A DNA stretch of 64,000 nt, taken from Flavobacterium sp. 270 (GTDB lineage: Bacteria > Bacteroidota > Bacteroidia > Flavobacteriales > Flavobacteriaceae). Positions 17,202 to 27,106 of the stretch are shown in pieces. The number at the start of each line of letters is the position of its first letter. Position 1 is the stretch's first letter. The notes under the pieces are model-generated. The model was not told where the DNA came from. It did not search any database and saw only the letters and a list, made by a program, of their open reading frames with translations. Made by a program: the position numbers and the translations under genes. The stretch lies in contig NZ_SODM01000004.1 of NCBI RefSeq assembly GCF_004368785.1, positions 50,521 to 114,520 of the forward strand. The letters are read 5' to 3'.

Positions 17202-20200
17202 ATGTATCTGAACTGCCATTCTTTCCACTCCCTGCGTTACGGCACCATCCCTGTCGCGGAGCTCGTGCAGCAGGCCGTTTCCTGCGGTGTTAAAGTCATG
17301 GCGCTGACCGATATCAATACGGTGACCGGAATTTATGAATTCTTAAAGGAATGCACCGCTGCAGGAATAAAACCTCTGGCCGGTATTGAATTTCGCAGCG
17401 AGAATCAATTCCGCTATATAGGGCTGGCAAAGAATGCAAAGGGGATTGCCCAAATGAACCGTTTTCTTACCGAACATAATTTTGACGGCACCCCGCTGCC
17501 TTTAAACGCCCCGGATCTTCAGGACGTACTTTTTATCTATACCATCGAAAATGCTCCCGATTCGTTAAAAGAAAATGAGTTTATCGGAATACGCCCCGAG
17601 GAGCTTCCTAAACTCGTATTAAATAAAGCTCAGAACAGCATGTCCAAGATGGTTATGCTGCAGCCGGTAACAATCCGGACCCGTACCGAATACAACCTGC
17701 ACAGAATACTCTGCGCAGTAGAGCGGAACATCATTTTATCAAAACTGGCTGACGGTGACCACTGCAGGGAAACAGAAGTCATGATTTCCCTGGAATCCCT
17801 TTTGGAAAAATATGCAGACTATCCACAGATCATATCCAATACGGAAGCGCTAACGGCACAATGTAATTTTGAATTTGACTTTCAGACGCCCAAAAACAAA
17901 AAATACTATACCCACAGCCGTCAGAGTGACATCGAACTGCTGACCATTCTCGCCCAGCAGGGGCTTGAATGGCGCTACGGTAAGGACAATAGGGAAGCAA
18001 AAACCCGAATGATCAAAGAACTTAAAACTATTGACCAGCTGGAATTCAGCGGCTATTTTCTCATTACCTGGGATATCATACGCTACAGCAGCAGCAGAGG
18101 GTTTATGCATATCGGACGCGGGAGCGGCGCCAACAGCATCATAGCCTACTGCCTGGGAATTACCGATATCTGTCCTCTGGAACTGGACCTGTACTTTGAG
18201 CGTTTTTTGAACCTCAACCGCAAGAGTCCGCCTGATTTCGATATTGACTGGTCATGGAAAGAACGCGATGTGATCCTCGAATATATATTCTCCCGCTACG
18301 GCGCTGCCCATGTGGCTTTCTGCGGCACCAATGTGGAATTTAAATACCGTTCTATATTCCGTGAAGTAGGCAAAGTTTTCGGTCTTCCGAAAGAAGAACT
18401 CGATGCGCTTGCTAAAAATCCGATGAACCTGCACCCGACCAATAAAGTAGTCCGACAGGTGCAGCAATACGGCATGCTTTTGGAAAAATACCCCAACCAG
18501 CGAAGCATGCATTCCTGCGGTATCCTGATCTCTGAAGAACCTATTACCACCTACACCCCGCTGGAAATGCCACCCAAAGGTTTTCCTATTGCACTGTTTG
18601 ATATGCATACCGCCGAAGACATCGGTCTTGAGAAATTCGATATTTTAAGCCAGCGCGGGATCGGCCATATCGACGAGAGCGTTAAAATTATTGAGAAGAA
18701 CCGCGGTATACGGCTTAATATACGTGACACTTCCATTTCCAAAGATGAAGTTTCCTGTAACCAATACCTTTCCAAAGGAAAAACCATCGGCTGTTTTTAT
18801 ATTGAAAGCCCGGCTATGCGGGGTCTGCTGCGCCGTCTGCAGTGCGGCGACTATAAGACCCTTGTGGCAGCCTCTTCCATTATACGTCCCGGGGTGGCAC
18901 AGTCCGGCATGATGAAGGAATATATATTCCGACACAACCATCCGGACCAGTTTGAGTATTTCCATCCTGTTTTTAAACAGCATCTCGGAGAGACTTACGG
19001 CATCATGGTGTATCAGGAAGACGTGATTAAGATTGCCCAGCATTACGGCGGACTCCCAGCGGCCGACGGGGATATACTGCGCCGTGCCATGTCCGGTAAA
19101 GGACGATCCAAAGCTGCCCTGCAAAGGGTAAAGGATCACTTTTTTGAATGCTGTGCAAGCCAGGGACATCCCTTACAGCTCAGTGAGGAAATTTACCGCC
19201 AGATTGAATCTTTTGCCGGATACTCTTTCTGTAAAGCCCATTCCGCCTCTTATGCCGTCGAAAGCTACCAGAGCCTGTATCTTAAAGTGCATTATCCGAT
19301 TGAGTTTATGACCGCCGTAATCAATAATCAGGGCGGGTTTTACCGCACGGAGGTCTATGTGCATGAAGCGCGGATGTCAGGGGCAGCTGTGCACAATCCC
19401 TGTGTCAATAAAAGCACTTATGAAACCACGCTTTACGGCCGTGATATCTTTCTGGGGTTTATGCAGCTGCAGGGACTGGAACATAAAACCGCTTTGTTTA
19501 TTGAAGAAGAGCGGGCTGTAAACGGGGATTATCAATCACTGGAAGATTTTATCAACCGGGTGCCCATAGGCATTGAAAACCTACAGATCCTGATCTTTAT
19601 CGGAGCTTTCCGTTTTACGCAGCAATCCAAAAATGAACTCCTGATCACGGCTCGTCTGCTGCTGGTCAATTTCAAGCCCGGGGACCGGAACCTTAAACTG
19701 ATCCAGGAACCGGCCAGGGAATTCAAACTCCCGATATTGGAACGCTCTTTTTTTGAAGATGCTTTTGATGAAATTGAGTTTATCGGTTTTCCGGTCTCCT
19801 GCTCCCCATTCGAGCTCCTGCAGACCAGTTTCAGGGGCGATGTTATGGCCAAAGACCTGCTGCAGCATCACAAAAAACAGGTGCGCATGCTGGCCTATCT
19901 GATCTCGCGCAAACATGTGCCTACTAAAATGGGCGCCATGTATTTCGGAACCTGGATAGATGCAGAAGGAGAAATGTTTGACACGGCCCATTTCACGGGA
20001 AGCTTAAAGCAGTATCCTTTTCAGGGAGGAGGCTGTTACCTGCTGCTGGGCAGTGTGGAAGTGGACTACCACTTCCCTACCATCACGGTTACCAAAATGG
20101 CCAAAATGCCTTTTATCCCTGATCCCCGGTATGCCCATGAGAACGACTGGAAGTACAAAATGCAGCAGAAACTAAAAGAAGATGTCAGCATGACACACCG

Positions 20201-20258
20201 CGCACCCTATCCGCAGGAACATGAAATCAATATCCCAAGACAAAAGATGAACAGCTGA
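17202..20258 (+). CDS. dnaE: DNA polymerase III alpha subunit (DnaE/DnaE2-type)
   Basis: A C-family replicative-type polymerase of 1018 residues. The N-terminal PHP domain starts at MYLNCHSFHSLRYGT. The polymerase palm has PDFDIDW (two catalytic Asp) and a third acid in LEKFDILSQRG, with the ribonucleotide-binding GRGSGANSIIAY region. Length is short compared with a replicative DnaE (~1160). Pairing with a Y-family polymerase 4 bp upstream resembles the ImuB-DnaE2 mutasome, but here it is an island copy. A role in damage-induced mutagenesis is inference. Confidence 0.88.
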   Translation: MYLNCHSFHSLRYGTIPVAELVQQAVSCGVKVMALTDINTVTGIYEFLKECTAAGIKPLAGIEFRSENQFRYIGLAKNAKGIAQMNRFLTEHNFDGTPLPLNAPDLQDVLFIYTIENAPDSLKENEFIGIRPEELPKLVLNKAQNSMSKMVMLQPVTIRTRTEYNLHRILCAVERNIILSKLADGDHCRETEVMISLESLLEKYADYPQIISNTEALTAQCNFEFDFQTPKNKKYYTHSRQSDIELLTILAQQGLEWRYGKDNREAKTRMIKELKTIDQLEFSGYFLITWDIIRYSSSRGFMHIGRGSGANSIIAYCLGITDICPLELDLYFERFLNLNRKSPPDFDIDWSWKERDVILEYIFSRYGAAHVAFCGTNVEFKYRSIFREVGKVFGLPKEELDALAKNPMNLHPTNKVVRQVQQYGMLLEKYPNQRSMHSCGILISEEPITTYTPLEMPPKGFPIALFDMHTAEDIGLEKFDILSQRGIGHIDESVKIIEKNRGIRLNIRDTSISKDEVSCNQYLSKGKTIGCFYIESPAMRGLLRRLQCGDYKTLVAASSIIRPGVAQSGMMKEYIFRHNHPDQFEYFHPVFKQHLGETYGIMVYQEDVIKIAQHYGGLPAADGDILRRAMSGKGRSKAALQRVKDHFFECCASQGHPLQLSEEIYRQIESFAGYSFCKAHSASYAVESYQSLYLKVHYPIEFMTAVINNQGGFYRTEVYVHEARMSGAAVHNPCVNKSTYETTLYGRDIFLGFMQLQGLEHKTALFIEEERAVNGDYQSLEDFINRVPIGIENLQILIFIGAFRFTQQSKNELLITARLLLVNFKPGDRNLKLIQEPAREFKLPILERSFFEDAFDEIEFIGFPVSCSPFELLQTSFRGDVMAKDLLQHHKKQVRMLAYLISRKHVPTKMGAMYFGTWIDAEGEMFDTAHFTGSLKQYPFQGGGCYLLLGSVEVDYHFPTITVTKMAKMPFIPDPRYAHENDWKYKMQQKLKEDVSMTHRAPYPQEHEINIPRQKMNS

Positions 20259-20326
20259 TACCGGGAATCATAACGGATATAGCAGCTGCCGCAATAAAGA
20301 CAAGTCCAACTAAAAATGTGAAAAAA

Positions 20327-20947
20327 ATGATGCTTTTTGATGACACCGAAATTTTCTCATCAGGCTGCGGAGGCAGAAAAATATTTGATGCTCCTGACAC
20401 TGATCTGCTGCTGATCGATAACTTTTTTAATAAGGAAGAATCCGATCACTATTATAATTTTTTACTCCACACTACCCAGTGGCGGGAATACGAAATGCCG
20501 ATGTATGACAAAGTGGTCACAGCACCGCGTATGATTGCCTGGTACGGTGACACCAACAGACCGGAACGCAAATCCAATCCTGACTGGCCCTCAGAACTTC
20601 TGGTTATCCGGGACCGGGTGGAGCAGGAAACCCGTATTCAGTTTAATGCCGTGCTGCTAAACCTATACAGAAACGGCGGTGATGGTGTGGGATGGCACAG
20701 TGACAAAACCTCTTCCAGTAATAAAAACATGAATATTGCTTCTGTAACCTTTGGGGAAACCCGTATGTTCCGTCTGCGCCATAAAGTGCTTAAACATATG
20801 CCACCGATAGAAATCCCGCTGCACCACGGCACCTTTCTGCTCATGGCTGGAAATACCAACACCTGGTGGGAACATCAGGTGCCTAAAACGGCAAGGCCGG
20901 TGCTGCCGAGAATCAACCTCACTTTCCGGCAGGTCAGGGAAATTTAA
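20327..20947 (+). CDS. alkB: AlkB-family 2-oxoglutarate/Fe(II) dioxygenase
   Basis: A 206-residue dealkylase that would remove methyl groups from 1-meA and 3-meC in DNA. Iron ligands are His124 and Asp126 (WHSD) and His183 (WWEHQVP); 2-oxoglutarate contacts are Arg195 (PRINLTFR) and Arg201. The substrate-lid region NLYRNGGDGVGWHSD matches the AlkB/ALKBH2 type. I use ATG 20327; a GTG at 20318 is also possible. It follows the polymerase gene by ~68 bp on the same strand and is probably co-transcribed. Confidence 0.92.
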   Translation: MMLFDDTEIFSSGCGGRKIFDAPDTDLLLIDNFFNKEESDHYYNFLLHTTQWREYEMPMYDKVVTAPRMIAWYGDTNRPERKSNPDWPSELLVIRDRVEQETRIQFNAVLLNLYRNGGDGVGWHSDKTSSSNKNMNIASVTFGETRMFRLRHKVLKHMPPIEIPLHHGTFLLMAGNTNTWWEHQVPKTARPVLPRINLTFRQVREI

Positions 20948-21015
20948 TGCTGCCTGTGCCAAATGTATTTATTCTTTTGTCTGTTTAGAGCGTTCATCCA
21001 TTTGAATTAATTGCA

Positions 21016-21023
21016 TAAATTTG
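21016..21023 (+). promoter_or_regulatory. -7 box TAAATTTG of the helicase gene
   Basis: Exact TAnnTTTG about 100 bp before the ATG at 21124. TTTG at 21000-21003 is too near to be the -33 box. The helicase probably has its own promoter. Confidence 0.4.
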
Positions 21024-21123
21024 TAAAGGTACAGCCGTCCGCCATTTGTAATTAAATTCCAAGCAGGATGCAAAGCATAAAAGCAGCAGTGCCTTTTAAT
21101 ATCTTTTTAATATTTATCCTGTT

Positions 21124-23457
21124 ATGACCGATCCGATTCTAGAAAACCTTAACCCAAAACAGCTGCAGGCAGTCAAAACTACTGAAGGCTACGTTCGTGT
21201 TATTGCCGGAGCCGGATCAGGAAAAACAAAGGCACTGACTTCACGTTTCGCTTATATTGTCGACAGACTGGGTATCAATTCGTCTAACATTCTCTGTGTC
21301 ACCTTTACCAATAAAGCGGCACAGGAAATGAAAAAACGTGTAAAAATGCTCATTGGTGATCTTTATGATGTCAGTTTTATTACCACCTACCACGGTTTTT
21401 GCGTACGCTTTCTGCGTGAAGAAATAAATAAAATACATTACCCGAAGAATTTTATCATACTGGATGCTGAAGACCAGAAAACCATACTCAGAGAGGTGTT
21501 CACAGAGCTGGAGATCAATTCCAAAAACCTGACTTTCAAACAGGTGCTGCGTTTTATCTCCAAGCAAAAAAGCACTTCAGATTATCTGGGCTATATGCTG
21601 GAGAATAAAAGCTTTGAGCCCGATGAAAAAGATTCACTTTCCAGTCGTGTTTATCAGAAGTACCTGGACAAACAAAAACGCAATTACGCGCTGGATTTTG
21701 ACGACCTGATTCATTTTACTGCATTTATTCTGGACAGTAATGCCGACGTGCTTTTAAAGTGGCAGGAAATGCTACATTACATACAGGTTGATGAGGCACA
21801 GGACAGCTCCGACAGCCAGTTTCATCTGGTGGAAATTCTTTCCCGCGTACACCAGAATCTTTTCCTTGTCGGCGACCCTGACCAGACCATCTATGAATGG
21901 CGCGGTGCAAAGCCTGAATACCTGGTGGAATTTGACCAGATGTTTCCTGATACCCAGACCATCATCATGAACCAGAATTACCGTTCGACGCCCAACATCC
22001 TGAAAGTCGGCAACCACATCATTAAAAACAATACAGTAAGAGTGGACAAGGATATGGTGACTGACAATCCCGAAGGTGTTGAAGTGGTTCATTTCCACGG
22101 TAAAAATGATTTTGAGGAAACACTGTGGGTGGCAACAGAGATTAAGGAAATACTAAAAACCGAAAATGCTTCTTATTCCGACATTACTATACTGTACCGA
22201 TCGAACCACCTCTCCAGAAATATAGAGCAGGCACTTATCAAGGATAATATCCCGTATATCATATTTGGAGGCGTCCGTTTTTTTGAGCGCAGGGAAATCA
22301 AAGATGTGCTTTCTTTTTTAAGACTTATTGTACAGGGCGATAATTTCTCTTTTCTGCGCATGTTCAACCATCCTTCAAGAGGACTGGGGAAAAAGTTTCT
22401 CGAAAGACTCAGCTTTCTGGCAGGAGAACAGAACCTCTCGCTGCTTCACACATTAGAGCATAATATTGAAGACAGGGAACTTAATAAAAAGGGGGCTGTT
22501 GATTTCCTGAACCTGGTTTCAGAATTAAAAAAAGATGCCCAGAACAATTCCATTTCAGATCTGGTTAAGATTATCCTGGACAAAAGCGGACTTTCCGAGC
22601 TTTACCGTAAAGACGGCGATGAGGACAGGCTCGAGAACATCAAAGAACTGGTAAGCTCGATGCTGCTGCTGGAAAAAGAAAACAACGGTCCTGTAAATAT
22701 TGTGGAATACCTGCAGGAAGTCTCACTCTACACCGATCTTGACAAGGACACAGAAACTCAGGACAAGGTGCGCCTGATGACCATACACATCTCCAAAGGA
22801 TTGGAATTTCCTTACGTATTCCTGTGCGGTTTCACAGAAGGAGTGCTGCCCAGCGCGCTTTCTATCAAAGAAAGAAGAAAACGCGCCATTGAGGAAGAAA
22901 GAAGACTAATGTACGTGGCTGTTACCCGCGCTGAGAAAAGGTTCTACATGACAGACTCTGAAGGTTTTAATTTCACAACCGGTCTTAATAAATATCCGTC
23001 AAGATTCCTCTTTGAAATCAAGGAAGAATTTTATGTGCGTAAAGGAAAACTCTCTGCTGAAATACTGCAGACTGCCCAGTCCGCTTCAGCTTCAAAAGGT
23101 GAGGAAGACACTGCTTTTTCAGAAGGGGACCTTGTGATGCACCCGGTCTGGAACAAAGGAAAAATACAGACCGTTGACAGGGAAAAAAACCAGTATATCG
23201 TGCATTTTTTTGAAATGGGAAAAGAAAAGCCGATTGATTTTGCTTTTCGTTTTCTGACCGCTGCATCTGAACAGCAGGAAGATTCATCGCCTGCTGCACT
23301 CTTAAGCCTCCATGAAAGCCTGAAAACAGCTCCAGATCCCTTTGCCGGAAGTGACACTCCTAAGGCTCCTTCCAAGGATATTTTTGAAAATGATGACCCT
23401 GCAGATGATCTTGATGAAGATGCCGGTGGTGCCTGTAAAAAATGGCCGGAATCCTGA
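21124..23457 (+). CDS. UvrD/Rep/PcrA-type superfamily 1 DNA helicase
   Basis: A 777-residue 3'-5' helicase. Walker A is AGAGSGKT (29-36), motif II QVDEAQDSSDSQF, motif III GDPDQTIYEWRGA, motif IV LNQNYRS, motif V LMTIHISKGLEF and motif VI YVAVTRAEKRF. After ~residue 640 a short beta-rich tail (DLVMHPVWNKGKIQTVD) resembles the PcrA/UvrD C-terminal Tudor-like domain, and the end is acidic (DDPADDLDEDAGG). It fits the repair theme of the block. The island copy may replace or add to the chromosomal one. Confidence 0.92.
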   Translation: MTDPILENLNPKQLQAVKTTEGYVRVIAGAGSGKTKALTSRFAYIVDRLGINSSNILCVTFTNKAAQEMKKRVKMLIGDLYDVSFITTYHGFCVRFLREEINKIHYPKNFIILDAEDQKTILREVFTELEINSKNLTFKQVLRFISKQKSTSDYLGYMLENKSFEPDEKDSLSSRVYQKYLDKQKRNYALDFDDLIHFTAFILDSNADVLLKWQEMLHYIQVDEAQDSSDSQFHLVEILSRVHQNLFLVGDPDQTIYEWRGAKPEYLVEFDQMFPDTQTIIMNQNYRSTPNILKVGNHIIKNNTVRVDKDMVTDNPEGVEVVHFHGKNDFEETLWVATEIKEILKTENASYSDITILYRSNHLSRNIEQALIKDNIPYIIFGGVRFFERREIKDVLSFLRLIVQGDNFSFLRMFNHPSRGLGKKFLERLSFLAGEQNLSLLHTLEHNIEDRELNKKGAVDFLNLVSELKKDAQNNSISDLVKIILDKSGLSELYRKDGDEDRLENIKELVSSMLLLEKENNGPVNIVEYLQEVSLYTDLDKDTETQDKVRLMTIHISKGLEFPYVFLCGFTEGVLPSALSIKERRKRAIEEERRLMYVAVTRAEKRFYMTDSEGFNFTTGLNKYPSRFLFEIKEEFYVRKGKLSAEILQTAQSASASKGEEDTAFSEGDLVMHPVWNKGKIQTVDREKNQYIVHFFEMGKEKPIDFAFRFLTAASEQQEDSSPAALLSLHESLKTAPDPFAGSDTPKAPSKDIFENDDPADDLDEDAGGACKKWPES

Positions 23458-23516
23458 AACAGATATACTGGCTTTGGAATTTATTTTCCGATTAGTTTAG
23501 CCGCTTCATTTTATCC

Positions 23517-23729
23517 TTATGCCTCTTTCTGGTTTTCCATACCGTCAATAATTTTTCCCACTTCCGTTTCAGTATCTTTCAGTCTGCTCTGGCAGAAAGC
23601 AATAAGCTCGGATGCTCTTTTCACTTTGGCAGCCAGCTCATCCACTGAAATGGTTTCATTCTCTATTTCCTTTGAAATGGCGGTCAGCTCATTCCATGCT
23701 GTTTCATAAGTCAGTTTCTCTTCCATCAT
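23517..23729 (-). CDS. xseB: Exodeoxyribonuclease VII small subunit
   Basis: A 70-residue helical protein of normal size for XseB. It begins MMEEKLTYETAWNELTAI and carries the family phrases ISVDELAAKVKRASELI and CQSRLKDTETEV. The start overlaps the end of xseA by 26 bp, so translation is probably coupled. It is intact although the upstream xseA is broken by a frameshift. Confidence 0.88.
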   Translation of the reverse strand: MMEEKLTYETAWNELTAISKEIENETISVDELAAKVKRASELIAFCQSRLKDTETEVGKIIDGMENQKEA

Positions 23730-25180
23730 GTCGTATTTTTTCTTTAACGGTGCTTTTAAGTATGGTATCGTAAAGGATTACTTCTATATCCTCCCCTTCT
23801 TTTATATCATTAGCTCGGCTGGTAATTTTTCCATTGGCTTTTACAATTGCATAGCCTTTTTTAAGGATATTCTGCGGGGACATCAGCGCAATGCTCTTCT
23901 GCATATGTTCAAGATGCAGGTTTTTGCTTCGTAAACAGGCTCTTGAAAAGAGCTTTAAATTTCCCGCCAGATGCTCTATATCACTGTTTTTTCGGCGCAG
24001 CAGGTTCTGTGATGTCTGGGCTGTAAACTGGATTTTCAGCGAAAGTTTCTTCTGGTGTTCATGCAGTATGTCTTTCACATTTGCTGCAATTCTCTGATTG
24101 CTGAATGACAGCTTTTCTTTGTGCTGTGCCAAAAGCGTTCTCGTGTTTAATGAAATATTTTTTTTAAGCTCTTCCAGTATTTTGAAATGTCTTAGGAAAA
24201 GCTGCTGTGATTTGATCACGATATTTTGCTGCACCGCGAGCAGTCCCATCTCAAAACTGCGGTTGTGGGCTATGATAAACTCAGCGGCTTTAGTCGGGGT
24301 TTTGGTATTGGTATGAGCCATCATGTCCGTAATGCTGACATCTTTCTGGTGTCCTATACCTGTTATAATCGGAATAGGAAACTTAGCGACGGCGCGTCCA
24401 ATATTGTAATTATCAAAGATCAGAAAATCCGACTGTGCGCCTCCTCCTCTTGTAATCACCACCGCATCATAGGAAATGCCTGTCTGGTAAACTTCTATCA
24501 ATTTATTTAAAAACAGTCTGGCATTATTGTCTCCCTGCACTATAGTATAATAATCATCAATATGGAAAGCATACCCAAAATTATTATGCTCCAGGGTATG
24601 TCTGAAATCTTCATTTCTAGCGGAGTTGCTGGCCGATATAACAGCTACTCTCTGGATGACAAGCGGCAGCTTCAGACGGCTGTTGTGCGTTGAATACCCC
24701 CTCAGCGGTCTTTGTAATAAAATCATTTTCCTGCTCAAGCCTTTTAAGTGTAGCATTACGCTGGCGCTCGAGAACGCCAAGTGTAAAATTGACATCTACA
24801 TCCAGCACATTTACAGAGAGCCCGTACAGCGGATGATAGTCTACGCTTACCTTAACCAGAACATGAAGATTATTGGTAAACCGCTGTCCGGTTTTCTTTT
24901 CGAAATCGGAGAGATGTACCGCTCCTTCTCCCCACGCCTTTCCCATAATTTTGGCTGTAATCGCACTGTTTTTTTCTCCTTTTTCAACCAGCTCAAAATA
25001 ATGGATCTTTTTATCAGCCTTAAAAGTATGACTGGTAACATCCGCCACCACCCAATAGGTATGCCCTTTGAAAAGGTCATTGACCGCCTGATGGATTTTG
25101 TGGTTAAGTTCAGAGAGTGTGATAAAGTTTTCAGGTACCATAGGCATTTTTACAAAAGACGGTCTGCTTTGTAATTTCAT
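23704..25180 (-). pseudogene. xseA: Exodeoxyribonuclease VII large subunit, frameshifted
   Basis: The gene is split into two frames. From 25180 the N-terminal OB-fold domain runs to about 24676 (ITLSELNHKIHQAV... LEQENDFI). The catalytic part continues in another frame to 23704 (LPLVIQRVAVISASNSARNEDF..., VITRGGGAQSDF, GIGHQKDVSITDM). The shift is near CAACAGCCGTCTG at about 24676-24686: removing one base would join ...NAQQ to RLKLPLV. There is no long homopolymer there, so a real mutation is as likely as a sequencing error. If real, the small subunit would be left without its partner. Confidence 0.85.
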
Positions 25181-25254
25181 CTTAAAATGCTAAGGTAGCA
25201 ATAATACCTCAGAAACTAAAAGCTGTACCTCTGTGGTTGATATGAGTTCTAAAC

Positions 25255-25500
25255 TTACGTCAGCGAAACTGTGTCACAAAGATTCTCGGAATTAATAAAT
25301 GCGGTTATATACTGATGGACATCATTTTTCTTCTCTGCAGCCGTTTCAAAACTGTTGATATGGAACTCATCATCCTGATCCATAATATGAATAATTTCTG
25401 TGTAACCTTTTGATATAAGGTTTCCTTTTAACTTAATTACAGTGAGCTGCTGGCGGTGGTTCAAATCTTTTCTCACTTTTAATTGTATTGCTTTATCCAT
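25255..25500 (-). CDS. Small hypothetical protein
   Basis: An 81-residue protein (start MDKAIQLKVRKDLNHRQQ), acidic in the second half, with no recognisable domain. It is upstream of xseA on the same strand (74 bp gap) and marks the end of the island-like composition. Function unknown. It is supported by codon use and length only. Confidence 0.5.
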   Translation of the reverse strand: MDKAIQLKVRKDLNHRQQLTVIKLKGNLISKGYTEIIHIMDQDDEFHINSFETAAEKKNDVHQYITAFINSENLCDTVSLT

Positions 25501-26053
25501 TGCAAAGATTTGTTAGTTAAAAATTAGTTTGAAGATTCAAATTTAAAACGAAATCTTTTTTATCCAGTCTCTAAAAATGTTAAAATCATCATGTTTATTA
25601 CCAATTAAGGACCTACTAAATTAATCTGGAAGAATTGGAACATAATATCAATATAACAGCGAATTCGATTACTATTCATTCATCTTATCAGATCTAACAA
25701 AATGAATTAATAAAATTTACGTCTTTCTAATAAGTAAATTTAAAGGCTTTTACAGAGAACAAAGTATCTCATTTTCTGTAAATAATTTACTAAAAATTAT
25801 AATAATCTAAGATTTAAAGAATTTTATCCGCTTATATTAGTAAAACCCACTTTTATGCAGTAAATATGTACAATATAAAAAATTGGATAAGAGTGTTTTA
25901 GTTTGATAAAATCGAAATCAAATCATACAATTAACTACCACTCTATATATGTATTTCTTGAAATATTACTATCTACTGTACGAAGCGATATTATAAAATT
26001 GATGCAATATTATTTTTTCAATTTTAGATAATGTTATTTTTAAATTAACCTAT
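25501..26053. other. AT-rich intergenic region with conserved element copy C1
   Basis: No gene is seen. Composition changes here from the G+C-richer island to AT-rich sequence. It contains the first copy of a conserved regulatory element (see 25771-25830). Confidence 0.6.
25771..25830. promoter_or_regulatory. Conserved regulatory element, copy C1 (variant palindrome)
   Basis: Palindrome GTAAATAATTTAC at 25778-25790 followed by TAAAAATTATAATAATC and AAGATTTA. It aligns with copies at 42591 and 53548 (GTGAATAATTCAC and GTGAAAAATTCAC). Both arms have changed together here (GTAAAT / ATTTAC), so symmetry is kept. No exact TAnnTTTG box lies at the conserved distance in this copy. Nearest genes: the AraC gene at 26054 and the small minus-strand gene. 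Confidence 0.5.
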
Positions 26054-26980
26054 ATGGACAGCAAAATACCCATTTTTAAAACATTAAAAGATATCCTTGA
26101 ATGGTTCGGACTTTCTTCACTTGAAATGATCAGTGAAGATTTTATACTTCAGGAAATAAATAAATATCATAAAGATAAATTACTTAAGGCTGGTGATAAT
26201 TATAAGGCAAATTTCTTTACTATATTTATCATTAATGAAGGTACTGCAACACACTTTTACAATAATCAAACATTAAAATTAGAATCGCCCAGTATATTTA
26301 TAACTGGTCCAGGACATTATCGTAATTATAAATTAGATCACATTTCCCAAGCTTATTTTATATGTTTTACCGAAAAATTTCTGGTTACTTATTGCTTTCT
26401 GGATATATATAAAGAATTTCCATTTTTACTTTCGGAATCGTTTATTTATACCAAAATTGATCCGGAAAACTATTTAATACTAATGAATAATATAAGTCAA
26501 ATTAAACAAGAAATTGAAGGTTATTCAGATCAAAAAATGATTCTCATTGGTAATATAATAGAATTTTTACTTATAAAGATTAAAGAATTGTTCCAAAATC
26601 AATTAAGCACTATAACTGAAAAAAACAATAATTCTCTTGTAGTTAATACCTTTTATAAAGATTTAGAGAAATACTTTAAAGAAATGGTAAATGGCAAAAA
26701 ACCAAAACAATTAAGAGCCGGCGATTTTGCGGAACTACAATTTTTAAACGAAGATTATTTTTGCAGAATAATAAAAACAAAGACAGGAAGAACCCCAACG
26801 GCATGGATTAATAGCAGACTTTTAAGTGAAGCTAAAATGTTATTAACAGAAACCTCTATTCCAATAGCAGAAATTGCCAATACATTCCAATTTACCAGTA
26901 GCCGTTACTTTAACTATTACTTTAAAAAGCAAACTACAATGACACCAACTCAATATAGAAAAAGTCTGCAACAAAACTAA
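26054..26980 (+). CDS. AraC-family transcriptional regulator, type C
   Basis: A 308-residue regulator. The N-terminal ~190 residues form a cupin-like sensing domain with no close match to the other AraC proteins here. The C-terminal ~100 residues carry two helix-turn-helix units typical of AraC (AGDFAELQFLNEDYFCRII, then IPIAEIANTFQFTSSRYF, ending FKKQTTMTPTQYRK). It is the first of four AraC genes in a row on this strand. Conserved element C1 lies ~265 bp upstream. The signal is unknown. Confidence 0.88.
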   Translation: MDSKIPIFKTLKDILEWFGLSSLEMISEDFILQEINKYHKDKLLKAGDNYKANFFTIFIINEGTATHFYNNQTLKLESPSIFITGPGHYRNYKLDHISQAYFICFTEKFLVTYCFLDIYKEFPFLLSESFIYTKIDPENYLILMNNISQIKQEIEGYSDQKMILIGNIIEFLLIKIKELFQNQLSTITEKNNNSLVVNTFYKDLEKYFKEMVNGKKPKQLRAGDFAELQFLNEDYFCRIIKTKTGRTPTAWINSRLLSEAKMLLTETSIPIAEIANTFQFTSSRYFNYYFKKQTTMTPTQYRKSLQQN

Positions 26981-26998
26981 AATCTTTAAATTTTATAA
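26980..26998 (+). repeat. 19-bp motif shared with the upstream region of the paralogous AraC gene
   Basis: AAATCTTTAAATTTTATAA occurs here (~109 bp before the A1 AraC start) and at 53759-53777 (~105 bp before the A3 start). The match is exact, and the similar distance points to a shared regulatory site or ancestry. Confidence 0.6.
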
Positions 26999-27106
26999 CT
27001 TATTGTCAATATTAGCCGCTAGTACAAGTATCAATTTGAATTACATTTGAAAATTAAATTTATCTATTTATTAGTTAAAGATTTGCCTAACTTTATTTAC
27101 AAGATA

